Below are positions 17,380 through 26,471 of a stretch of 33,770 nucleotides of DNA, one piece after another; the first letter of the stretch is position 1, and every line of letters begins with the position of its first letter. The notes under the pieces were generated by a model. The model was not told the origin of the DNA. It ran no database searches and saw only the letters and a program-made list of their open reading frames with translations. The DNA is from a virus, in the IMG/VR virus record IMGVR_UViG_3300017713_000034, positions 1 to 33,770 of that record. One strand, given 5' to 3'. A program made the position numbers and the translations under genes.

Positions 17380-18903
17380 TTAGTCTTGTAATAGCATGAA
17401 ATTGTTTGCTCCTTGAACAACTAAGCAACGCTCAGTTAAGAAGTGCATTTGCATTGCATCTAAGTCAGATGTAGCAGCTCCAACTGAACCAGTGGTCCAA
17501 GTCTTGAAACGACGATCATCCATCTCAGAAGCTCTGTAACGTACATGTAGGAAAGGACGCTTAAGGTTTCTACCTAGTGCCTGATCGTACACAGATGATA
17601 CACCTGCTGGAATGAATACACCGCGTGTGCGAGTACCATCACCAGAAAGAGCTCCACGTGTTTGTGAATCATTTAGGTATTTCCAGTCAGTCTTGTAGAA
17701 ATCGTAAGATCCACGACGGAATCCAGAGAATCCTAAGTTTAGAGCCATATCTGCCTCGTTATTGAATACACCGTAAGAAGTTCCATCAGCACCGTATGCG
17801 TTTTGACCTGCAAGCATGTCATCAACAATTAGAGAAGTGTTTCTATCCAAGAACATCATGTACTCTTCAATAGCACCCTGCTTATCAAACTCCTTAAGGA
17901 TAACATCAAAGTCAGCAAGAGAACCAGCTGCTGAACCAGAGTCAGTCGCAAGATCTAAGTCCGCAGAAACAAGTCCACGATCTTCAATAGCTTCGAAAAG
18001 ACCTTCAGTTCCTTTCATGTTAGCACCTGTGACAATAGCGTTTGTAGCTTTCACTGACTCTACCATAGACATCTCGCAGTAATCTGCAAAACGCATACGA
18101 GTATCACCAGCTGCCTTTAGGTACCAGTAGTAACCACCAGTTCCATCTTCACCGGAAACTTCAACCCAACCAATTTGAGCAGCATCAGAACCATTTACTT
18201 CGTAAAGATCCTTCATGATCTGCATGGTGTTAGCATGAGATTTAAAGTTTGGCTCAATACCTTCAAAGCGACCAGTAGTCCCTTTAGCGTGCATAGAACC
18301 GTAAACAACGACTACAAGAGCATCAGTGTCACCAGCGCCGTGAGCGTGCCCTAATGCCGCCTTATAGCTTGCAGTTCCTCCAATTGGAATAACTGAGATT
18401 TCACCAGAAGCTAAAGTAACCCCAGTAGTAGTTAAAGCTACATCAGTAGATCCATAGATAGATACTACTAGACAAGGAACTGTTTTGTTCTTTGTTGCTG
18501 AAGACACTAATACCGTGTCACCAACTCTTATACCGTGAGCGGTATCAAGATTAGAGATAATTGAGTTGTCACCACCAACTACATCCGCAGTAGCGTCACC
18601 TGAGCTATCATAATTCCCATGAACCTGACCTGTGTACTTAAGGTGTAAACGACCTTGCTCAGACCAAACGATTTGATCTGATGTTGCTGGCTCTTCCGCG
18701 CCAACCATTTCTAAAAATCCACCTACTGTTCTGTTTCCAAAAATTTCAGCTTCTTTTTCCATTAATTCTGGTAAATACTGTTGTCTCCAATCATTCGTCG
18801 ACGCTGTAAAGTCGAGATAGTTTGAAGCTAATGTTTGTTTACCTGGGGCTGCTGCTTGCACCGCTGCAATATCTGCTGCGCCCCTAGTTATACCTGTTGC
18901 CAT
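17380..18903 (-). CDS. Major capsid protein
   Basis: 507 aa. The N-terminal region (LASNYLDFTASTNDW, LPELMEKEAEIFGNRTVGG, SDQIVWSEQGRLHLKYTG) is the pattern I know from HK97-fold major capsid proteins of marine and crAss-like podoviruses, and the C-terminal domain contains LGFSGFRRGSYDFYKTDW and ends RCLVVQGANNFMLLQD. It directly follows the scaffold gene by 17 nt and ends before a strong terminator. Codon use in the C-terminal third favours TTC, TAC and CGT, fitting high expression. No N-terminal delta domain cleavage site can be decided by eye. Size is near the usual 450-510 aa for these phages. Confidence 0.88.
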   Translation of the reverse strand: MATGITRGAADIAAVQAAAPGKQTLASNYLDFTASTNDWRQQYLPELMEKEAEIFGNRTVGGFLEMVGAEEPATSDQIVWSEQGRLHLKYTGQVHGNYDSSGDATADVVGGDNSIISNLDTAHGIRVGDTVLVSSATKNKTVPCLVVSIYGSTDVALTTTGVTLASGEISVIPIGGTASYKAALGHAHGAGDTDALVVVVYGSMHAKGTTGRFEGIEPNFKSHANTMQIMKDLYEVNGSDAAQIGWVEVSGEDGTGGYYWYLKAAGDTRMRFADYCEMSMVESVKATNAIVTGANMKGTEGLFEAIEDRGLVSADLDLATDSGSAAGSLADFDVILKEFDKQGAIEEYMMFLDRNTSLIVDDMLAGQNAYGADGTSYGVFNNEADMALNLGFSGFRRGSYDFYKTDWKYLNDSQTRGALSGDGTRTRGVFIPAGVSSVYDQALGRNLKRPFLHVRYRASEMDDRRFKTWTTGSVGAATSDLDAMQMHFLTERCLVVQGANNFMLLQD

Positions 18904-18920
18904 TTTTTTTAATTTTTAAT

Positions 18921-20120
18921 TTAGCGTTTTCTATTTTTAATTTTCAACTTAAGTCCATCAGAAGAATCGCCTAGAACCTTCACTTTCACTCCGCCCACGT
19001 TGACTTCACCGTGAGTTTTACGAGGTTCTGTTTGAATGTTTTTATCCTTCGCGACACGCTCTTTAGTGGCATCAGCCCTACCCTGCTCGTAAAAGTGTTG
19101 GGCTACGGCATCAGCGTTCATAGCTGTAAATAGAGATTTGTGATATGCTTGAGCATCTGTCATAACACCTTTTTCATCAGTAAACTTACCAATAAAATTG
19201 TTTATGTCTGCCTGTGCACTCTTAGTCTCGTTAGCGTTTTTGACATTAAACCTATACTTTTTATCTCCAACGCTGTAGTCAAAACCTTTGAACTTGTCGT
19301 TAAAAACTTGATTGGTTTTTTTATCAAACGCCGATCGCGCAGTATCATTCATTTGTTTCTGCTGTTCGGACTCTTTGTTGTACCTGTTGAAGAAATCAAT
19401 TGCTTTCTGCTGCTCACTCGTGAGCTTGCTTCCAGCTTTAATCTCTTCGTAATATTTAGACTTTTGCCTGTCTAAGTGGGCTTTAGCCTTAGCAACTTGC
19501 TCTTTTAAGGCTATTTTTTTCTTTGTTATTTCTTTTTCATCATCTAACTCTTCATCAAACTTAAACTCATCTTCCATTATGAAGCTTCTTTCTTTTTCAC
19601 TTAGATGTGGTTTAGTCTGCTTGTAGTACTCCTGTAAAGCTTCTTGACTATCCATGTCCTCAACGTTAACGTTTAGCTTGACGTAGTCATTTATATCTCC
19701 ACCAGTGTCTTCCATGAAATCCACTAGTTTTTGAATGTTTTCAGGGAGCGGTTTGCCAGTAGCTTGAGCTTCTTCAATAGCCTCTACAGCTTCTTCAGCC
19801 AGTTCTTCTACTTCCTCTTCTTTTACCTCTTCTAATACTGGTGCCTCTCCTTGTACTTCTCCTTCCGGTTGTACTTCTTCTTGTTCTTGTGTGGGCTTGG
19901 GACTTTCATCGCCTCCAGCCACTCGTGAGTCGTCAGGGTTACTTTCTGGAGCTTCTGGTTCTTCGGTTGTTTCATTGGTTGGTGGTTTCGTTAGATCTAC
20001 CTTGATAACATCTGGCTCAGGTTGGAATTTTTTCATTTTAACCTTCACAACGTCATCACTAGTACTCTCAACCTCTTGAATTACCTCCTCGAGATCTGTT
20101 TGTTTGTTTTCTTCTGCCAT
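18921..20120 (-). CDS. Scaffold-like protein
   Basis: 399 aa. The first 170 residues are extremely rich in Glu, Pro and Val (EEVQPEGEVQGEAPVLEEVK) and probably disordered. Residues about 190-290 are Lys/Glu/Gln-rich coiled coil (EKEITKKKIALKEQVAKAKA). The C-terminus is basic (KVLGDSSDGLKLKIKNRKR). An acidic, helical protein with a short basic tail, placed between portal and major capsid genes, matches capsid scaffolding proteins, whose basic tail contacts the coat. No protease domain is visible. The assignment rests on composition and position. Confidence 0.82.
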   Translation of the reverse strand: MAEENKQTDLEEVIQEVESTSDDVVKVKMKKFQPEPDVIKVDLTKPPTNETTEEPEAPESNPDDSRVAGGDESPKPTQEQEEVQPEGEVQGEAPVLEEVKEEEVEELAEEAVEAIEEAQATGKPLPENIQKLVDFMEDTGGDINDYVKLNVNVEDMDSQEALQEYYKQTKPHLSEKERSFIMEDEFKFDEELDDEKEITKKKIALKEQVAKAKAHLDRQKSKYYEEIKAGSKLTSEQQKAIDFFNRYNKESEQQKQMNDTARSAFDKKTNQVFNDKFKGFDYSVGDKKYRFNVKNANETKSAQADINNFIGKFTDEKGVMTDAQAYHKSLFTAMNADAVAQHFYEQGRADATKERVAKDKNIQTEPRKTHGEVNVGGVKVKVLGDSSDGLKLKIKNRKR

Positions 20121-20153
20121 AATAAAATTTTATAAAATATTTAACGTGGGAGC

Positions 20154-22538
20154 TTACAGGCTTAAGCCAGCGTCTCCCGTAACTATATCATTACCTGATG
20201 ATTCAAACTTTTTAAGTGAATCACCTTCTTTTTTCTTGTTTACTAATGCGGCTTGGTGCATGGCTTGCCTATCTACCCTTGAATCTTTTCTATCTTCTCT
20301 TGTAGTTTCAAGCTTGCCAGCAATCTCATTTTCCATGCCTTTTAACTTAGCGTTTAAATCAAACTCTAACTCCATTAACTCTTTTTTAATTTTAGCCTCT
20401 TCTTGTAAGTATGCTATCTTTAATTGGTTTTTACCTTGCTCCAATTGCATATCGCTTTGAGTTTTTGCCTGATTTTTTTGTATCTCAGCTTGAGAAGAGG
20501 CTTGTTGAGCTTGCGCATTTGCTTGTGATTGCGCTTGTATGTTTTGCTGTTGGATTTGTTGATCACGTTCTATTTTCTTTTTACGCTTTATTTTTAATAA
20601 CTGATTTGCTAATTTAACATTTCGTATCGCCCTCAAGTCTATAGCATCGTCTAAATCCAACGTTTGCTGAGCTAACGCTACTTGTATATTGTTTTCTAGT
20701 ATTTGTTTTTCTTCGTCGTCTGGTTGCAGCTCTATGAATATACCAAAATCATATAAATGCAAACTACTTAGTTCGCTTAATGTTGCAACGTTGTGCGTGC
20801 CAATAGAGTTAACAAACGCTTCTGCGGTAGGCGAATACTCTAATATATCCGATATTCTAAGCGACAAAGCCTCTGCAGCCTCGGCAGTTAAAAACAACAT
20901 TGATTGAAGTATGTGCCTTGTAGCCGTATTAGAATTTGCAGCCGCTATTTTCTGTATTCCAACCAACGCGTTTTTATCTGGCCCTGACGCATCTCTAGCT
21001 TCGTTAAGACCTGTTACGTCGCGGATCATTTGAAGGTAGTAGTTATACGTGGTTATTAAACTCTGTATCTTGTTACTACCAGCTCCGTTTTGTATCTGTT
21101 GAATAGGTACTTTACCCGGGTTCATATCACCCTCTGATGTAAAGCTCCTACCAATTACACTACCAGTTTGGAAGAACATATTAAGAGCTTCCTGTGGATT
21201 GTAGTTCGTACCGTTGCCTAAATCAACTTCAGCAAGCCCGTCAGCATCAAGGTATACTCCATCTGGAACCATGCGCGACATAACCTGCTGCAATTTTAAA
21301 TGCGTTAACTGAATCATGTCAGCAAACCCGGTAATTCTACCAACTAGGGACTCAATGCGCCCTTGATACATTCTTGGGGCTACGATGTTGTAGCACATTT
21401 TAACTTTACTGAAGTTAGACTGGCTGCGCATCATATTTGGCGACATTTGCCATTTCAGTAGTTTCCTAGCGCCTAACACGTACACGCCTTCGTAAAGAGA
21501 CTCTATAACTCTTTCAAGTTTAGAGAAGTTTCTATCTTCAGACATTACAGCTGGAGGATCAAACGTATCGTCACGTCTAATAACCTTGTCAGCACCTGAG
21601 CTAGTTTGTTTTAGCTTGTATACGTCATTCATGTGCGTTTTGTAATTAAAATACAAAACTTGAATCTTATTCTTGTCGTTACTAGCCTTGTGATTTAATC
21701 TATTAGTTGATTTGCTAACTAGTTCTTCTATGTCGGACTCTGTAAGATCAGGGAATTCTTTGACTAGTTCGTTTATAGGTATCTCCTTCACTTCTCCAAC
21801 ATAGTATATGTCCTCAAAGTAAGGTGATTCAGTGTTAGAGTAAACTAGATTAGCAGGATCAACATATTCTACAGTAGCGCCATCAGCCATGTTGAATGAC
21901 GTTTTTACAGCTCCTATGCCTATAGTGGTTATATCATATAAACATCTTCTCTTAATTAGCTCAAAGTTGCTACCCTCCATTAATGTGTTTATGGCCTGCT
22001 CCTCCGCTAGTTCTGTTGCTTGCTTATAGGTAAGCTGCATGTGTAAAGCTAGCTCTTCCTCAGAGCTTGGTAAAACTTCTTTTTTATTTTCGTATAGATT
22101 TATATTAAAGTTTTTCGCGGCTTGGTCGTTGTACGCTTGAGCTTTGATATCACGAATAGCTGATTCCATATACGCTGTTCTTTTCTCCATACCCATTGGG
22201 TCTTGAGAGAAACAGTTAATGTCATAAGCTCTTTGCGAGAGGCCATTTACGACTATATCAACGAATTTTGAAACAATAGGAACTGGCTTCCAATCTAAGT
22301 TAAGATAGCTTAAGTCACCGTTGATAGACAGCTCGTTCTTATATTTTTGAACCGGCTGTTCACCCCTAGCGTATAACCTTAACTTGTGGAAGTTGTTTAT
22401 ATTTCCGGCAAATTTATTTGTCGAATCAGAAAACCACTCGTGCTCAATAGCTTTAGCTACTTTCTCGCCATACTCAGGGCTTAGCTTCTCTGTATCTGAA
22501 ACCGATTGAGATGGAAAATTTATAACAGACTCTGTCAT
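20154..22538 (-). CDS. Portal protein
   Basis: 794 aa, 2 nt after the large terminase. The N-terminal part has KLRLYARGEQPVQKY and LDWKPVPIVSKFVDIVVNGL (about 86-105), typical of podovirus portals that start with a Lys/Arg-rich helix followed by a hydrophobic wing entry. The middle includes ITTIGIGAVKTSFNMADGA and VEYVDPANLVYSNTESPYFE, the conserved portal segment VDPxxxxYS. The C-terminal 150 residues form a Gln/Ala/Lys-rich coiled coil (QQQNIQAQSQANAQAQQASS), matching the barrel region. The size agrees with large portals of crAss-like and related marine phages. It forms the dodecameric DNA entry vertex. Confidence 0.9.
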   Translation of the reverse strand: MTESVINFPSQSVSDTEKLSPEYGEKVAKAIEHEWFSDSTNKFAGNINNFHKLRLYARGEQPVQKYKNELSINGDLSYLNLDWKPVPIVSKFVDIVVNGLSQRAYDINCFSQDPMGMEKRTAYMESAIRDIKAQAYNDQAAKNFNINLYENKKEVLPSSEEELALHMQLTYKQATELAEEQAINTLMEGSNFELIKRRCLYDITTIGIGAVKTSFNMADGATVEYVDPANLVYSNTESPYFEDIYYVGEVKEIPINELVKEFPDLTESDIEELVSKSTNRLNHKASNDKNKIQVLYFNYKTHMNDVYKLKQTSSGADKVIRRDDTFDPPAVMSEDRNFSKLERVIESLYEGVYVLGARKLLKWQMSPNMMRSQSNFSKVKMCYNIVAPRMYQGRIESLVGRITGFADMIQLTHLKLQQVMSRMVPDGVYLDADGLAEVDLGNGTNYNPQEALNMFFQTGSVIGRSFTSEGDMNPGKVPIQQIQNGAGSNKIQSLITTYNYYLQMIRDVTGLNEARDASGPDKNALVGIQKIAAANSNTATRHILQSMLFLTAEAAEALSLRISDILEYSPTAEAFVNSIGTHNVATLSELSSLHLYDFGIFIELQPDDEEKQILENNIQVALAQQTLDLDDAIDLRAIRNVKLANQLLKIKRKKKIERDQQIQQQNIQAQSQANAQAQQASSQAEIQKNQAKTQSDMQLEQGKNQLKIAYLQEEAKIKKELMELEFDLNAKLKGMENEIAGKLETTREDRKDSRVDRQAMHQAALVNKKKEGDSLKKFESSGNDIVTGDAGLSL

Positions 22539-22540
22539 AT

Positions 22541-24760
22541 TTAATTTTTAATTATTGTTGATGTTAATCCAGTGTTCTTGTACTTGTTAATACGCAGGTT
22601 TAGAGGTTGTCTACTGGAATCGGGGTTTGGTTTATATAAGTGTCTATTACAAGCCATGATAGCCAAGCCTGAACTTATAGAAGCATCATGCTTAGTTCTC
22701 TTGTTTATATCAAATTTAGCCCAATCGTTTAGCGTGTCGCCAAAATACATTGTTCCATATGTGCCATCTTGCAATAAGCCAACGTGGTCATTTATGTACA
22801 TCTCAACAGCAGCAGCGTGTGCTTGTTTAATATCTTCGCTAGAGTTAGGCATACCACCCACCTCCTTTTCTGTAACAGATAGCTTATTCCAAAGCTTATC
22901 AGGTCTGTTCATGCTAAAACCCCTATATCCTCTTCTTCTAAGATAATACAAGAGCCTCGGCTTATTGTTCTCTGCGAGTATAGGCATGCCGTAAAACACT
23001 AGTGCCATTAGTACATCTTCAAAGAATATCTCTGCGGTTTGTGGTCTTGCTATATATTCTAGGAAGAACGTGTTAGCCGGTGCGTCTTCCATGGAGAATT
23101 TAGTTAATCCGTGTAAAGCGCCTTTCGAGCCGCGACCGTCAACAGTACCACTAATGTCGTAGCTATCACAGCCAAATGCTCCAATATGTTCGTTACCTGG
23201 ATGCTTAATTCCATTTTTTATAATTACGTTGTTTTGCAAACTTCCGCTAGGAACCCAGCTTATTTTAAACCTGCCGTTAGGGCTTGGGGTGAAATGAACT
23301 TGAGTGTCTTTTACACCATTAGCCCATTGAAAGTTTCCAGTTGTTAAAACGCCTGAATTCCTATTGCCTTCGTTATAATCTATTTGTTCGTATATTTTAA
23401 TTAGATTAAATATACTATTTTTAGTCTCATCTCTAAACGCGTGCTCCTCTGTTCTAGGGAACTGACGGTAAAACTCGTTTAAAGCGTCTTGATCGTCTCT
23501 TAAGCCATCAGCTTCATTATCCCAGTTCGTTATAACACCTACGTCTATTAATTCACCGTCTGGTCCCAGTCGTTCTCCATCACATGGATTATCAAAGACT
23601 GGAAGTCCGTATTCATCAATAAATCCTTCATAGTTCCATTCCATTGGGATAAAGAGAGAATAAAGCCCAGACTTCGTTTGTCCATTAGCATTTCGTCTTG
23701 ATACGTCAGAATCATTGTACAATTTTTTAAAGTTATCCCCACCTTTATCAAGAGCATTGCTGGTTGAACCCATCATGCACTTACCAACGATTCTACTACC
23801 TAACCTTAAACAGGTTTTAGTAACTCGCCAGTTATTTAATATGTTGTCAGGCCTCTCCCACTTACCACTCTCATCATGCACTAGTAGGCTTAACTTTTCA
23901 CCGTCATAGCTGTTGTCACCAGTGTTCTTCCAATCAATAGTAGTATCTAAACCAGCTAACTGTTCTAACTGCTCGTTGCTCTGTATTTTTTTACGAGTAA
24001 ACTTACTAGCAGGAACTCTATACGCAAGCTCGGATTTTGGACGATCCATACCATCTTGTATAGGTTTAAAGAAGAACGGGTAATTAATTGATATAGGTAC
24101 CACTTTGTCTGTAAACATTTTCTTTGCGTCGGAACCAGACTTAGAGAGTATCCCATATCTACTATCACTCGATATAGTGGCTAAGTTAACTGTTTCTGCA
24201 GAAGACATAAAAGAAAAACCTGAACGACGGTTCTTAAGGTAGCACATTCCATAGCATCTCTTATCTGCCTTGCAGGCTTCCCAGAATATAAAGAACAGTC
24301 TATTGGCCTCTCTAAAGTCTGGAGCTCCGACGTCAATCTTGCTCCATTGCAAATACATATAATGTGTACCTGTTATGTATGTCGGTACTCCGTTGTTTGT
24401 AAACCAGAATCCTTCTTCTCGTCGCTTGAATTCTTCGTCAATATAGTCGTACCACTTTTCTTTTTGTTCTTCTGGATAGTCTCTCCAGTCGAATATATTT
24501 TTAATGCGTTTAAGTTCTTTTGGATACTCCGCTTGAACCCACTTGTTTTTCTTGTGCTTAAACACGTTCTTGGGTGGTTTAGGCAAAGCTATCTTAAAGC
24601 CCTGTATCTCATATATGTCACCTATAATACCGTTTCGCGAAAGAACAACTAGATCATGTTCTTTGTTATACCCATAATTCCACTTCTTACCTCTGTTGAG
24701 TCTAGTAAGCGTAGTCTTTTTTATAGGCTGTATTATTTTATATAAACTCTGTTCGTACAT
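22541..24760 (-). CDS. terL: Terminase large subunit
   Basis: 739 aa. ATPase: a degenerate Walker A, KNRRSGFSF, at 176-184; Walker B hydrophobic stretch followed by acid pair LSLLVHDESGKW (Asp296, Glu297); coupling motif GSTSN at 331-335. Nuclease: GCDSYDISGT with Asp532, a second acidic site in the EIFFEDVL segment (577-584), and a third Asp in KHDASISSGLA near residue 702. These are the expected parts of a motor that packages DNA into the prohead and cuts it. The start shares one base with the upstream 91-aa gene (TAATG), and the portal follows after 2 nt. The length matches the long terminases of crAss-like and marine podoviruses. Confidence 0.92.
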   Translation of the reverse strand: MYEQSLYKIIQPIKKTTLTRLNRGKKWNYGYNKEHDLVVLSRNGIIGDIYEIQGFKIALPKPPKNVFKHKKNKWVQAEYPKELKRIKNIFDWRDYPEEQKEKWYDYIDEEFKRREEGFWFTNNGVPTYITGTHYMYLQWSKIDVGAPDFREANRLFFIFWEACKADKRCYGMCYLKNRRSGFSFMSSAETVNLATISSDSRYGILSKSGSDAKKMFTDKVVPISINYPFFFKPIQDGMDRPKSELAYRVPASKFTRKKIQSNEQLEQLAGLDTTIDWKNTGDNSYDGEKLSLLVHDESGKWERPDNILNNWRVTKTCLRLGSRIVGKCMMGSTSNALDKGGDNFKKLYNDSDVSRRNANGQTKSGLYSLFIPMEWNYEGFIDEYGLPVFDNPCDGERLGPDGELIDVGVITNWDNEADGLRDDQDALNEFYRQFPRTEEHAFRDETKNSIFNLIKIYEQIDYNEGNRNSGVLTTGNFQWANGVKDTQVHFTPSPNGRFKISWVPSGSLQNNVIIKNGIKHPGNEHIGAFGCDSYDISGTVDGRGSKGALHGLTKFSMEDAPANTFFLEYIARPQTAEIFFEDVLMALVFYGMPILAENNKPRLLYYLRRRGYRGFSMNRPDKLWNKLSVTEKEVGGMPNSSEDIKQAHAAAVEMYINDHVGLLQDGTYGTMYFGDTLNDWAKFDINKRTKHDASISSGLAIMACNRHLYKPNPDSSRQPLNLRINKYKNTGLTSTIIKN

Positions 24761-25035
24761 TATTTAGATCTACCCTCAGCAAATCCCTTGAATACTCTTT
24801 CTTTCTTTTCTTCAGGCGCTCTGCCTTCTAAAAGATTTTCTTCTTCTTGGATTCTGTTTAATATCTCGAAGGCGTCGAAGATCGCAAGCTTTTTTGTGGC
24901 AGCGGCATTCTTGAGTCTGTCAGCTGATATATCATCATCTGAGTCAACGATAGCTTCTTTAGCCACTTTAATTAATTCCTCAACCGCTTTGTGCCCAGCT
25001 TGGATTATATTCTTCTTCGTCTCCTTGATATTCAT
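24760..25035 (-). CDS. Small helical protein, candidate small terminase subunit
   Basis: 91 aa, wholly helical by composition (GHKAVEELIKVAKEAIVDSD, DRLKNAAATKKLAIFDAFEI) with an acidic centre and a basic C-terminal tail (FKGFAEGRSK). It lies directly upstream of terL with a one-base overlap, the classical place of a small terminase gene. I know similar proteins at this position in marine flavobacterial phages but not a proven function. No clear helix-turn-helix is visible. The start overlaps the double-GroES-like gene by 56 nt. Met1 is the only Met and is preceded by ACAATTAAAT, so this start is likely. TerS is an inference from position. Confidence 0.7.
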   Translation of the reverse strand: MNIKETKKNIIQAGHKAVEELIKVAKEAIVDSDDDISADRLKNAAATKKLAIFDAFEILNRIQEEENLLEGRAPEEKKERVFKGFAEGRSK

Positions 25036-25582
25036 ATTTAATTGTAATATACTTATTCATCACCCTGTAAAGCCTTTCTCCATCAATAACAAACTCAAAT
25101 TCATCGCCTGGTGAAAACCCTACTAACTCTCCGTTTTTAAACGTTCCGTCATTATGCTTAACAATACCTACTAAAGGCCTTTCTGACTCTACATCAAATG
25201 CATCAATAGACTTTATGGGCTTGACAAACGTAAAGCCAGGCATTGCCGCCCATTCTGCAGTTAGCTTGCTTGGTTTATACAAGAAAACCTGGTCTGATGA
25301 AACTAGATACTGATCTTCTTTTAAGAAAGACCTACTGTTTTTTTCATTACCGCGCACGTCATACCACCGTCTAAAAACATTGTGATGAACAACCACACTG
25401 TTACCTGGTTTGATAGGCGTGTTGTTTGTCAAAGGCACGCTTGTCACTTGACCAATTCTGTTTATGAATTGATGGTTTGATATTTCGGTGTTTAATATTA
25501 ATCCACCTTTACCAACAGGTATAGAGTTGTTATATCTTTCTCCCTGAGGTTTAACTACAAAGTCAAATAAACCTCTCATCAA
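24980..25582 (-). CDS. Two-barrel GroES-like (co-chaperonin-like) protein
   Basis: 200 aa. Residues about 5-103 can be laid on GroES: a strand (LFDFVVKPQGER), a mobile-loop-like GKGGLILNT at 24-32 (GroES has GGIVLT), a GQVTSVP strand (GroES GEVLAVG), IKPGNSVVVHHNVFRRWYDV (GroES VKVGDIVIF...), and a closing strand YLVSSDQVFLYK (GroES VLIMSESDILAI). Residues about 115-186 repeat the fold: PGFTFVKPIKS, PLVGIVKHNDG, FSPGDEFEFVIDGERLYRVM, NKYITIKYEY. I infer two fused GroES-type barrels, the first retaining a hydrophobic loop. Similar proteins occur in marine phages. It may cap the phage or host GroEL for capsid folding, or serve as a structural protein using the same fold. It overlaps its neighbours by 4 and 56 nt. 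Confidence 0.75.
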   Translation of the reverse strand: MMRGLFDFVVKPQGERYNNSIPVGKGGLILNTEISNHQFINRIGQVTSVPLTNNTPIKPGNSVVVHHNVFRRWYDVRGNEKNSRSFLKEDQYLVSSDQVFLYKPSKLTAEWAAMPGFTFVKPIKSIDAFDVESERPLVGIVKHNDGTFKNGELVGFSPGDEFEFVIDGERLYRVMNKYITIKYEYQGDEEEYNPSWAQSG

Positions 25583-25830
25583 TAGTCTATGTTGTATTCT
25601 ACTGACACCGCCATGTTTTTGTTAAAATCTTTCCATGGTATCACTGTGTCATCTTTTTGAATATATATAGAGTATTTTTCCTCTTCTTCTAGTATATTAC
25701 AAATAACGTGGCCGCCATACACACCTTGACCTACGGCGTAGTGCATCGAATCGTTTTTATAGTCTTTACCTATCGTTATTTTCCTTATAACATTATCCAT
25801 CACTTTCTTCTGTTCTGTCGATAGTGCCAT
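25579..25830 (-). CDS. Uncharacterised 83-aa protein
   Basis: 83 aa. A helical N-terminus (STEQKKVMDNVIRKITIGKD) is followed by a beta-rich domain (HVICNILEEEEKYSIYIQKD, TVIPWKDFNKNMAVSVEYNI). I know comparable small proteins upstream of the co-chaperonin-like gene in marine Bacteroidota phages but no function. The start chosen overlaps the upstream gene by 38 nt. Met11 would reduce this to 8 nt, but Met1 has AAGG before it and preserves the N-terminal helix. Its 4-nt overlap with the 200-aa GroES-like gene suggests coupled translation. Confidence 0.7.
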   Translation of the reverse strand: MALSTEQKKVMDNVIRKITIGKDYKNDSMHYAVGQGVYGGHVICNILEEEEKYSIYIQKDDTVIPWKDFNKNMAVSVEYNIDY

Positions 25831-26065
25831 CCTTAACGTTTACGTTGCAAGTACCATATGTGTCATTAAGCAGGTTCTGCATCATTGACACGCCCTCTTG
25901 AGCAGTAGCTAGCTCATGTAGCATAGTGTGCTTTTGTATCTCAATCCCACCTATACTGAACTGTAACTCGTTGATTTTATTAACAACCTGCTGCAGTCTA
26001 GCCAAATGCTCTTCAGAGATCTTCTCTGGCTTTAGGTCAATGACCTTTTCTTTCTTTTTACCCAT
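25793..26065 (-). CDS. Coiled-coil protein of marine phage type
   Basis: 90 aa. KVIDLKPEKISEEHLARLQQ starts a long helix with heptad-like spacing (LQQVVNKINELQFSIGGIEI, MLHELATAQEGVSMMQNLLN), closed by a short acidic tail with YGTCNVNVKDGTID. This KVIDLKPEKISEEHL..LQ pattern recurs in marine phage genomes as an unannotated family. It is probably an oligomeric structural or assembly protein. A strong A/T leader (AAATTTAATTTAATT) precedes the ATG. The motif also looks like a short helical hairpin, so a small chaperone for a tail or head protein is possible. Confidence 0.7.
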   Translation of the reverse strand: MGKKKEKVIDLKPEKISEEHLARLQQVVNKINELQFSIGGIEIQKHTMLHELATAQEGVSMMQNLLNDTYGTCNVNVKDGTIDRTEESDG

Positions 26066-26078
26066 AATTAAATTAAAT

Positions 26079-26471
26079 TTACTTCTTTACTTTTTCTAGT
26101 GATCTACCACCGAAGTATGCGCCGATCACAGTTATTAATACTAATTGAAGAAGGTCTACATACGAGTCCTTCACGTTAAAATTGATTGCACCAGCATCAA
26201 TAAAGATCAACAGCATCGTGCATACTATTAAGAACACAAGAGTCAATGGCCTTACGTTCTTAGAGAGCCATGAGTCAGACTTAAGGTCTGCTTCCCAGCG
26301 AGACGTGATATTCTTCTCCATCTCGATTTCGTAGTTGGCTACTAATTCTTTTACTTTTCTTTTAGCCTCAAGCTTCTCGTCCTTTGACGTGATAAGGTTG
26401 TCTAATACCCCACCTACGCCTTCAACAAGCTCAGTAGCTCCACTTGAGAATATTTTACTAAGTACGTTCAT
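26079..26471 (-). CDS. Holin, 3TM (gene-transfer-agent) type
   Basis: 130 aa. The N-terminal 60 residues are helical and charged (VLDNLITSKDEKLEAKRKVK). The signature RWEADLKSDSWLSKNVRPL (57-75) leads into a membrane helix (TLVFLIVCTMLLIFIDAGAI) and a second one (VDLLQLVLITVIGAYFGGRS), ending with a basic tail. RWxAD...SDSWLS.N.RPL is the hallmark I know of the 3TM holin family (Pfam Holin of 3TMs). The protein would open the inner membrane for lysis. It overlaps the upstream gene by 14 nt. No endolysin is visible in this window. Confidence 0.82.
   Translation of the reverse strand: MNVLSKIFSSGATELVEGVGGVLDNLITSKDEKLEAKRKVKELVANYEIEMEKNITSRWEADLKSDSWLSKNVRPLTLVFLIVCTMLLIFIDAGAINFNVKDSYVDLLQLVLITVIGAYFGGRSLEKVKK

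Noticed and set aside
19740-19890. CTTCTT-like repetitive stretch as a microsatellite
   Set aside because: It is explained by Glu-rich coding (GAA/GAG) in the scaffold-like protein.
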